Shown piece by piece: positions 55,301 to 64,000 of a stretch of 64,000 nt of DNA. This DNA is from Leptasterias polaris (lineage: Eukaryota; Echinodermata; Asteroidea; Forcipulatida; Asteriidae). The number at the start of each line of letters is the position of its first letter. The stretch's first letter is position 1. Made by a program: the position numbers and the translations under genes. Location of the stretch: assembly GCA_037783415.1 (NCBI GenBank), contig JAZGTN010000027.1, positions 3,496,001-3,560,000 of the forward strand. Direction: 5' to 3'. The notes below the pieces were generated by a model, which did no database searches, was not told where the DNA came from, and was given only the letters and a program-made list of their open reading frames with translations.

Positions 55301-58016
55301 GACCTTGTCGAGATGGACGGGATGGACGGGACGGGAGGCCTGGAGCTCCGGGCGTGACGGGTCCACCGGGAGAGAAGGTATTTTTACTACTACACTTCGT
55401 CAGTCACCCCACGCCGAACCGATGTGACTGTCCTCCCGGAGATTATGTGCCCCCCCCCCCCCATGTGCAGATATTTTGTCTGATAGCGCCCTCTTTTGAA
55501 TAAACTTCTTCAGCCCATATTTGGGGACAGTGGACACAAACACCGCTGACATACCTTTTTCGGGTATGTGGGACTGCGTAAAATCTTCTGTTTGTCATGC
55601 TTGGCCGAGTTGAACTTTATTAGGCCACCCACTTTCGTGTATCAAGAATTATTAATTCGAACCGTCGTATAAGCGCTTCGCATGAAGGCCTATACTTTAA
55701 AAACGGCGACATGATTCTTACCTGACACGCGGTACATTGGTCGTGACGTGACTGACAACATGTCTCAAACATTACAAATAAAAGATGTAAAAGAAAAAGA
55801 AAAAAACCCATTAAAATAGAAAATAAGGTAATCATAAGATTTTTTATCAAACACTTTCAATGTAAGGGGAGTCCTGGTGAGATAGGCCTGCAGGGAGAAG
55901 CCGGACCACAGGGCATGAAAGGAGACCCGGGTGACATCGGTCCACCCAACACTGGTAAGTTTCTATATCGTATAAATGTTCAATTTCTTTATCTAAAAAT
56001 AATATCAATTTCGTACAAATCACACTCCTATAAAGCAAGTCGTATAACTCTCAACAATAAGAAGTGACAATATTCTCCCCTCCCTGCCAGCTTGATAAAA
56101 TAATTGGCTGAAAAACAAGATAACTTTACCAAGAGAAGGATCTATAGACTGCTTAACAACATTAACTTTGCCAAAGGGATTTCAACAAAAGAATACATTT
56201 TTCAGTTTGCAAAAGTCATAGACTTTCGACTATAAATAATTTATTTGTCATAATTATCTAGACACCAATCCAGCAGGGGGACCTACTTACATCCGATGGG
56301 GGCGCACTACTTGTCCAGACCACGACGGCACCGAGTTTGTGTATCAAGGTAATGTATACATCTCGTCACCAATTCAAACATTGTGTCCCATGTGTTTTAC
56401 GGTTTACCCCAAGTAATTCGACCTAGAACTACACGCCACCGATAATAGCTTTACTATGGGCTAAAGTAAAGTAGTGAGGACTATAAGGATGGTCAATGCG
56501 AGAAAACGAAAGGGTGGATTACTGGACCATAAAGGTGGTAACTGCATCCTGCGGGAAGCATGTAAGGACAGGATTAGAGGACAAGCTTCATCCAGGGATT
56601 AAGAATATTATGGGCAGAATAAAATAATAACTTGTGCAAAGAGTCTAGTAAACAACAAGATGACTCTGTGAAAAGGGAGGTAATTATAAAAGAACCGAAT
56701 CAATGTATAAGAGGGTATTTAAGAAAATTGAAAATAGGTTGAGCAACCTACTATTGAGAGAGCGGGGTGTTGACACTTTTGGAAAAGGAATAGGTTTAAA
56801 AAACATATTGAGAGAAAGAGGGGGGAAAATAAACCAGCAGAGAGAAAAGGTTATTTACAGTAACTATATTTATTTAACACCAGAAAAAAGAGCTAGCCGA
56901 AGTGTAAAAGGGATTAAAGGGAAGTTATTTAACACCAGTGTTTATGTTGAGTACAAATGGTTGGACTGTCTTGAGTTGGTGAATCCAGTGTGATTCCCTG
57001 AGCTTGCGGTGTGTGTCATCACCATTGCAAGCCTCAATTACAGTAATTTCAACATCTTTGATGCAGTGAGTAGGGCTGTTGAAGTGGATAAATTATTATA
57101 TCTATATACAAAGACCATGTGACCTGTGACATCACATGTTTACAAAAGAGCCACAGAGCCTGGACTTCCTGCAGGCACAGTTTGTATACACAGCTCAATG
57201 GAAGACTACAACAAATCTTATGTTTCATGGGGATTGCACTGATTTTTCAACTTTTGATATGAAGAAAGGGGGGACATCACAAATATTGTACAGCTGTTGC
57301 TTTTGTAACTCTTGAATTTATGTGAAAATTATGACACAAAATGTAAATTTTCCCATAAGGCCTGTGTAGTAATAGTATACTTGCCTGTCAGGAAATACAT
57401 TAGAATGTACAAGGTCACTACTCTGCAAACAAAGGTCTGTATAATAATAGGCTATATTTATGTAGTTAACACAATACATTCAGAATAATTTTTATTAATT
57501 TTTTTTTTAACACACTTCCTTTCAGGATTTGGATCCGGAGCATCTAGTGCACACAAGGGCGGAACCTCTGACTTTTTGTGCATTCCTGCTGTTCCGGACT
57601 GGGCAGCTACTTTCAACGACGCAGCGAACTCGAATTCCTACCTGTATGGGATGGAGTACGAAGTAGCGTCATTTGATCCATTCTCCCACGAAAATGCCGA
57701 GTTTATCAACCAGCGTGACGTGCCTTGTGCCGTGTGCCGTCTCGCAGACCGTGGAACCCATCTTTTGATTCCGGCCAAGAGAGAATGCCCGCCAAACTGG
57801 ACCGAGGAATACCAAGGGTTCCTCATGTCTGGACTTAAAACAACTGAGCAGCGCGCTCAGGCGGTGTGTGTGGATGAAGCACCAGAGGTTATCCCTAGTA
57901 GTCAAGCCAGTACCACCGCAGCTCTACTTTACATCATGGAAGTTCAATGTGGCTCAATCCCATGTCCTCCATACGTTCAAAACCGTGAAATAACATGCAC
58001 CGTCTGCAGTGTGTAA
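52357..58016 (+). CDS. Type II membrane short-chain collagen C4-like protein
   Basis: Six exons: 52357-52545, 54629-54818, 55283-55377, 55867-55954, 56262-56348, 57526-58016; phases agree throughout; 379 residues. Residues 1-30 are cytoplasmic, about 31-55 form one membrane helix (W-R-W-F-I-A-G-T-L-L...), with no signal peptide. R100-Q-R-R103 is a furin-like site that could release the ectodomain. Gly-X-Y triplets run from about 138 across exons 3 and 4, interrupted at the exon 3 start by a Cys. The C-terminal domain has Y-I-R-W-G-R-T-T-C, V-Y-Q-G-F, D-F-L-C-I-P, V-P-C-A-V-C, I-P-A-K-R-E-C and a final C-T-V-C-S-V. This matches the short-chain collagen C4 (spongin-type) domain. It likely trimerises at the cell surface or in matrix. 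A membrane-anchored form is the unusual point. Confidence 0.85.
52546..54628 (+). other. Intron 1 of the collagen-like gene
   Basis: GTAATT to TTTTCAG. Contains the SINE at 54045-54470 and short GGTCCATGTCGGTCACAAT repeats at 54020-54050 and 54481-54530 on both sides of it. No coding exon recognised. Confidence 0.7.
54045..54470 (-). mobile_element. tRNA-Leu-related SINE, second copy
   Basis: Closely similar to 4913-5330. The minus-strand head reads TGGTCGAGCGGATAAGAG, ACTCAAGC at the anticodon position and GTGGGTTCGAGTCCCGGTCG as box B. It is a better tRNA-Leu match than the first copy. The GGTCCATGTCGGTCACAAT unit on both sides may be a duplicated target or an older minisatellite. Confidence 0.8.
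54870..55510. repeat. Interspersed repeat overlapping intron 2 and exon 3 surroundings
   Basis: Pieces at 54980-55130 and 55484-55500 match the 3920-4365 family. Exon 3 (55283-55377) lies between them. Confidence 0.4.
56349..57525 (+). other. Intron 5 of the collagen-like gene
   Basis: GTAATG to CCTTTCAG. AG-rich sequence in 56640-56900; no feature recognised. Confidence 0.6.
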
Positions 58017-58550
58017 CTACTATTGAATCACCTCATTGCAGTTAATACTTTCTACTTCCTCTTTGCTATTACATGATTATTGCTCGATATGTTATTTAGG
58101 CTCTACTTATAAAGCATTTGATTTTGATTTTCAATAATTTATCATCCTGACCCTCACAGTGCTGTTTTAACGCCGAGCTTCTGCTATACCGATACATGCG
58201 GATGCTGGAAAGAGTCTTTAGTCTACAAATAATTGATCGTATTGACAGTCATGACAAGGATCATGATTTGTTGTTATCGAAAATAATCACATTATTTAAA
58301 TTTGAAAGCTCGTTGGTTATCAAAGTTCATGCCTGTACAAATCTGTCTTAATTGACGTTATTAATATCAGAAAATGTTGCAGTCTATATCAATTGGTCTA
58401 TATCAATGATTTTCTTTGCAACATAATCGGGCGATCTGAACTTATAGCGGTCTAGCGCGTAAATTCTTACATAATTTCCTCTTCGGTGCATTTTCCATAG
58501 AAAAGTGCTATATTCTATCAGATGGTTGGACTGTATTATCAGTGATAACT
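58017..58550. other. 3' flank, no gene seen
   Basis: AT-rich. No clear AATAAA near the collagen-like stop. Confidence 0.5.
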
Positions 58551-58551
58551 G

Positions 58552-59430
58552 TTGTACGCTATAGCAGTATCGCAACCACCGCGACTCAACACAATCGTCA
58601 CAAAGAAACGGGTGTTTATCACTTTGCTTTGTGCAACAATAGACCTTTCTTTAATTGCAAGTGAACAGCCCGAGTTTTTTGCCAACCCAGGTTGGAAAAG
58701 TATGGAAAGCCATAACTGCAAATCAAAAACAGATTGCCACAGTTTGTAGCAGTGTTACACAAATATTCAAAAATAGTGTTGAATTTGTTGGAAACAAATC
58801 AACCAATCATGGAAGGTATTTCCGTTCATGAATCTTTACAGAAAATGTTGAATTTGGTCACAACATTTTTTAACACGATTGAATGTTTTGCTAACATTCG
58901 GCCGTCCATGCCAACCGGCGCACTTTGTTTATCAACAAAAGAAAGGTCTATACCGAGCTGCACAGTATGCTCTTATTTAATTGTAACATTCTGGGATGAG
59001 GAGGCTCACTCAATTAATTGCAACCATTGGCGTGTGCTGTTGTCACATTTCCACCTTTGATTATCATAACTTTGTACGTTAAACTGCTGTTGACAGCTCG
59101 TTCTCAGGCTCGGCGCACTCGGCGGCGCATAGCTGCAGCTGAGGTTGGTTTGAATGCCGCAGACGTAAACGCCCAGCTTCGTCGTTCCAACTCGAAATCT
59201 TTAAATACATTTTTGATTATCACTGGTACTATAAATAGTTACCTGGCTCCCATCCATCAAAGCTTACCAACTGATTATTCGTTCAGGCAATTTGCACACA
59301 TTTGTATATTTTGTAACACTGAGATTCAGCAATTCATGGCTTTATACTTTAATACTGGAGAGACAAAACATTTAGACAAATTGCTAAAAGACTCATTTTT
59401 CGAAACAGCGAACAATAGGCCTAAAAAGCT
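58552..59430 (+). pseudogene. Rhodopsin-type GPCR pseudogene, copy 1
   Basis: Starts with Y-A-I-A-V-S-Q-P-P-R-L-N-T-I, the loop after the DRY motif, then TM4-like V-F-I-T-L-L-C-A-T. The frame is then cut by a 309-bp MITE. After it comes C-T-V-C-S-Y-L-I-V-T-F-W-D-E-E-A-H-S (extracellular loop 2), and small deletions versus copy 2 break the TM5 frame. Intracellular loop 3 and TM6 follow (L-N-T-F-L-I-I-T-G-T). TM1-3 are absent, with a stop just upstream. Confidence 0.65.
58641..58949. mobile_element. MITE inserted in GPCR copy 1
   Basis: Ends AGACCTTTCTTT...AAAGAAAGGTCT. The flanks read CAACA-AT and AT-ACCGAG, while copy 2 has the uninterrupted CAACAATACCGAG at 60499-60511. This gives a 2-bp AT (or 3-bp ATA) target duplication. 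309 bp, non-coding. Confidence 0.85.
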
Positions 59431-59453
59431 ATCAAAAAACCCCAATGGGATCA

Positions 59454-59740
59454 GTGGCGTAGTTAAAGGGGGAACAGGGCAAGTGACCCCGCCCTGCCCC
59501 CTAAAAAAACACACACAAAACCAAACAACAACAACAAGGGTAGTTATTGTCCGTGACCACCTCCTTGGTGCCCCTACCCCATTTTGTCGGGACCTTTGAG
59601 ATAAAAACATTACCGGAATAAAATGTTAATGTTTTCAATGTTTTACCTCTACGTCAGATTATCTTATAAAAAGCAACCGCAATAACAAGAGCGCCGAAAA
59701 TGGGTTTAAATAAATTTTTTAAAAACAACAAAAAAAACAC
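59454..59740. repeat. Insertion-like block in copy 1
   Basis: CAGTGGCGTAGTTAAAGGGG and a C-rich part, absent from copy 2 except for a short remnant (GTTAAAGGGGGCATAGGGCA at 60994-61013). It is a DNA-transposon-like piece or a deletion in copy 2. Confidence 0.4.
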
Positions 59741-60479
59741 GAACGGAAACTTTACAGTAGATGGCCAGAAGTGTCCCCAGAAGAAAATGGTGCACCCCTT
59801 GTGCCACTTAATGTGATTGAGAATGTTGTCTAGTGTTTAAAATTCAGTTATTTTGTTTATGTGCATAAGCTGATCTTTCTTACTGAAAATTATGAATGAA
59901 GAACGGGGTTTTTTTAAAGAAGAAATTGATTCATATCTCTCGAATGTGAGTCGTAAAACAAAACAAAACAACAAAATCCTTATTTTAAAGAATTTTTCCC
60001 CCAATGAATCTTCACTGCCGTCTTCCGTTGGTGCTAGATTGGCGTCTCTACCAACACTAGAGGGTTTCAAACCTGTATTATCGCTGTGTGTGCCCGGAAG
60101 AGAACGGGGCGTAAGCAATAATAAGATTGATTTTCAAGAATAGTGAACGTAAAAGTTTTGTTTCTGCCATTCGTTTTGTCATTGTGGGAAAGTTAGGTTA
60201 TGCATGGGAATGGGAAAACATGTATTTGAAATTATTCTAGCTACAAAAAAAGTAACAGTAATGCAATGTTTTTTAAGTAGCCATTTTGTTGCTTATACGA
60301 CCTTCTGTTATCTGGACCAAAATGTACTTTGTGCCTGGAAGAAGGGCGTGAGCACCAATAGTCTTGATTGGCGATGTTTTTTGTACTAGCTACCAATAGA
60401 TGGCGCTACATTGACTGTTTGGGAGGCTGACTCAGAAGGACTGGGCAAGTCTATAAATCTGGATCGAAACAGATCGTTT

Positions 60480-60937
60480 TGATCCAGATGCTTTGTGCAA
60501 CAATACCGAGCTTCACAGTGTGCTGTTATTTAATTGCAACTTTCTGGGATGAAGAGGCTCACTCAACGCCACAGTTAATTGCAACCATATTGGCGTGTGC
60601 TGTTGTCACAATACCACCCTTGATTATCATAACTTTGTACGTTAAACTGCTGTTGACAGCTCGTCTTCAGGCTCGGCGCATAACTGCAGCTGAGGTTGGT
60701 TTGAATGCCGCAGACGTAAACGCCCAGCTTCGTCAGTCCAACGCGAAATCTTTAAATACATTTTTGATTATCACTGGTACTATAAAAGTTACCTGGCTCC
60801 CATCCATCATAGCTTACCCACTGATTATTCAATCAGGCAATTTGCACACATTTGTATACTTTGAAACACTGAGATTCAGCAATTCATGGCTTTATACTTT
60901 AATACTGGAGAGACAAAACATTACGACAAATTGCTAA
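60480..60937 (+). pseudogene. Rhodopsin-type GPCR fragment, copy 2 (TM5-TM7)
   Basis: Open frame of about 150 residues with no receptor N-terminus. Extracellular loop 2 (C-C-Y-L-I-A-T-F-W-D-E-E-A-H-S), TM5 (L-I-A-T-I-L-A-C-A-V-V-T-I-P-P-L-I-I-I), a basic loop 3 with R-L-Q-A-R-R, TM6 (F-L-I-I-T-G-T-I-K-V-T-W-L-P) and TM7 ending N-S-W-L-Y-T-L-I in the N-P-x-x-Y position. TM1-4 are missing, so it is a truncated duplicate rather than a working receptor. Ligand class unknown. Confidence 0.65.
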
Positions 60938-61619
60938 AAGACTCATTTTTCGAAACAGCGAACAATATGCCAAAAAGTTATTTTAAAAAACCCGTTAAAG
61001 GGGGCATAGGGCATGAACGGAAACTTTACCTTAGAAATTAACCAGAAGTGTCCCCAGAAGAAAATGGTGCACCCCTTGTGCCACTGAATGTGATTGAGAA
61101 TGTTGTCTAGTGTTTAAAATTCAGTTATTTTGTTTATGTGCATAAGCTGATCTTTCTTACTGAAAATTATGAATGAAGAACGGGGTTTTTTTTTAAAGAA
61201 GAATTTGATTCATATCTCTCGAATGAGAGTCGTAAAACAAAAGAAAACAACAAAATCCTTATTTTAAAGGATTTTCCCCCCAATGAATCTTCACTGCCGT
61301 CTTCCGTCGGTGCTAGATTGGCGCAGTCTCTACCAACACTAGAGGGTTTCAAACCTGTACTATCGCTGTGTGCCCGGATTTTCAAGAATAGTGAACGTAA
61401 AAGTTCTGTTTCTGCCATTCGTTTAGTCATTGTGGGAAAGTTAGGTTATGCATGGGGGAATGGGAAAACATGTATTTGAAATTATTCTAGCTACCAAAAA
61501 AAAGTAACAGTAATGCAATGTTTTTTAAGTAGCCATTTTGTTGCTTATACGACCCTCTGTTATCTGGACCAAAATGTACTTTGTGCCTGGAAGAAGAGCG
61601 TGAGCACCAAGCGATATGT

Positions 61620-64000
61620 GATATGTGTCCCGTTCTTATAGATTGTGTCCCGGCGGAACGGAACATTCTGCGAGACAGCCAATTGACTCTAACTTTATAG
61701 AATGATATGCTTTAAATAGTAAGCATTATGCGTGTGCAGAGTTCAGATGAATATATTATTACCTTATGATTAGAAGAGTATCAATCCGCAAGAAAAGGGA
61801 AGGTTGGCGTATCAATTATATGTAAAATAACAGATTAATTACTCCATTTAATCTAGGCGGTCTGTTAACGAGTAGTTCAAGTTTCGGCAAATCATGATCA
61901 AGTAAGTATAGTTAAACTCTTGTAGGGGTAAAAAAGGGAGGTTTTGTTTAAACCATAAACAAAAACGTCTTATGTTAAATCCAGGATTGGGTGAGTGTAT
62001 TTTGACTGATTAACTTAGTGTTTTTAGGTTACATTTTGATTGACAGTATATTAAGAAATATATTAAAATGTAGTCATTGTAGAGTACCTTATAATCATGA
62101 GGACACATTGCAGTATATTATTAAACTTATATAGAAAATCCAAAGTATTATCACAGCATTATTAATTTCTCAGTAGACAACTAAAATTAGTTTTTGTTAC
62201 GTTGTTTGCTAATGAAATAAATACTTTTCACATTGTTGTGGTGTGTTGTGTAACAATCTGTTATCTCAGTTTATGTCATTTTGTGTATAAATGGTGTTAA
62301 TTTCTGGACCTACAGCTTTTTGAGAAAATAGAATTAGCTGTTTCAAACTGCTTACCAACCAACAGAAACTATGTTGTACGTACAAACAGGTGAAGGTAAC
62401 AAAAGGGAAAAACGAGGGATTGAATCAATATTCATGAATACAGACGACTGTTAAAGTTAATAATAGACCGCACAAACACACTCTTCTACAATAGTGGCCA
62501 ACGTCGAGTGTGAATGCCGATCAAAACGCACCCAATTGTGTAAATAGATTTTGTAAATCTGGGAGGACTAAGAGGGACTTCCCCTTTCTCCCATGTTTGT
62601 TTGTTTGCTTGAAAGGCGACCTCACTCATCCATGTTGGCTATTGTTTCATATCCGGCGGTGATGCTAGCGCTAGAGGTGTGTTGTCTCGTTTACATTCAG
62701 TCAACATCAGGGGACGCAGACACATTAAATACGAAAGCTTTAAAGGGACGTTGAGAGAGAAAGAAAATTGAAGTAATAATTATGACTTATATTTCATAAC
62801 TGAGACTTATGAGCACAAGTTATGGTTATGACATTTGCTGAATCATAATTATACTTATGAGATATGTTCGTCATGCTATTGTAAGCTGGTAATGGTTTTA
62901 CCCCAGGCACTTCCCCAATCTCACAAGCACCCATCCTAATTAATCCAATGCTCACCCAGACACCAGTGTCCAGACTGGCTGTCTGGGACTTGACACATTT
63001 ATGACCTTAATGCCCACCTAGTTTGTTCCCACAACTTTAGTATAAAAATGCCCTTATGTCCCATCTTTAGTTTATTCTTCTCTGTTCTGGACTGATAGAC
63101 AGACCCAAATTAGTTTACCCAAATTAAGTCCAATGCGAACAGGGCTTTATAGACAGAAGACCCTCCTGGTTAGCCCAGTGCAAAATCTCGCACTGTGGCC
63201 CGATCCAGTTTTCTTCTATCTTTTCTTGCTTCTTCTCGTCTGATACACATCTTTGTAAAGCCATACAGTGGTAATAAATCATCTTCTGTATTCAAGCCCA
63301 AAGATAAGAGTTTATCGGAGTTTCATTTATATGCTTTACCGGTCAGCCCACAATTCTAGATATTAGTGACACACATTTTAAGTGTTACACTATTGCTAAC
63401 TCATTATGATCAGCAAAGTTACGGGTCGACTCGTACGAAATATAATAACAATTAAGTTAATTCTTTTATTCTTATCAATGTCGTAAACTTTATACATTAA
63501 AGAGAATACTGCTAAGTAATACTACTAGGCCTATTCTCAAACCTTTACATTTATTGGGTTTTCCCTAGAATGATAGATATATTCACGGTTCCTTCATAAT
63601 TATACAAAATGTATCCATAGCGTCAAAGAATAAGGGATTATACCAAAATACGAAGAAAATAAAGCCAAACTCATTTAAAGGAACAAACCACTCATCAATT
63701 ATCATTTTGCTTTTTTGGCCGATTTTCACCATCCTGGTTTCGCATTTGTTTTTCTCCATTTATAACCTATTTTCAGCGTCCCGATCTTTGCCTTAAATTA
63801 AAAAGCTCTATCCCGTTGCACGGTGACACTTTGCACCCCCCGACCCCCCCGCATACACACACGTGCCTTCTATAAAAACCACAGAGAAATGAAAACAGTA
63901 TGATAAAAATCCCAGATGTGTCTGTCCTGAACAACTCTGTGACCAGACGAAGTTGAACAAGTACACACTCAAGATTGCACCTCCCGACTGAACTTTCGAC
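61620..64000. other. No gene seen
   Basis: AT-rich. The segment 62935-63020 is an inverted copy of the 41945-42020 repeat. A C-rich stretch lies at 63835-63850. No exon-like frame was convincing. Confidence 0.55.

Larger units (their letters stand above)
58625..61610 (+). repeat. Tandem segmental duplication
   Basis: Copy 1 (about 58625-60352) and copy 2 (about 60490-61609) share CTTTGTGCAACAAT at the start and CTTTGTGCCTGGAAGAAG then CGTGAGCACCAA at the end. They differ by the MITE, the block at 59454-59740 and small indels. Confidence 0.85.

Overview
This is a eukaryotic, almost certainly metazoan, genomic window. It has spliced genes with GT-AG introns, phase-1 shuffled extracellular domains (EGF, TSP1, sushi, GCC2/GCC3), a short-chain-collagen-C4 type gene, GPCR remnants and a dense mix of Ty3/gypsy, LINE, Penelope-like, Academ-like, hAT, MITE and tRNA-derived SINE sequences. 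The mix and the AT-rich composition suggest a marine invertebrate deuterostome, most likely an echinoderm. The species call is inference only.

Layout. 1-6260: the 3' part of a plus-strand secreted or adhesion multidomain gene in seven recognisable exons (EGF, TSP1, sushi, a non-recognised module carrying a furin-type site, GCC2/GCC3), with SINE, minisatellite and hairpin repeats in its introns. 6261-16700: no host gene seen. It holds two decayed antisense LINEs with endonuclease and RT remains inside a pair of inverted repeats, then antisense Penelope-like 3' ends with hammerhead-ribozyme-like cores, and a 131-bp tandem repeat. 16721-30843: a large fold-back structure whose arms carry 160-bp tandem repeats and 21-bp GC-rich minisatellites in mirror orientation. 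An apparently intact 8.3-kb Ty3/gypsy element (16835-25120, two 821-bp LTRs, gag and pol) sits in its left arm.

32715-48615: the most unusual region. Matching terminal inverted repeats, each containing an array of a 21-bp palindromic satellite, bracket 15.9 kb. Inside lie a 1526-residue two-exon protein with zinc-finger-like N-terminus and FEN1/XPG-like nuclease motifs (Academ-X-like), a HECT-type protein retaining its catalytic Cys, and a convergent DDE integrase gene with one 4-bp frameshift. A third satellite array and a clean hAT MITE with 8-bp target duplication also lie inside. It is either one giant multi-gene DNA transposon or two abutting elements sharing a terminus.

48650-52350: LINE fragments and low-complexity DNA. 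52357-58016: a complete six-exon plus-strand gene for a type II membrane protein with a furin-like site, a short collagen triple helix and a C4-type C-terminal domain. 58550-61610: a tandem duplication holding broken rhodopsin-type GPCR sequence. Copy 1 carries a MITE whose empty site is preserved in copy 2. 61620-64000: nothing coding recognised.
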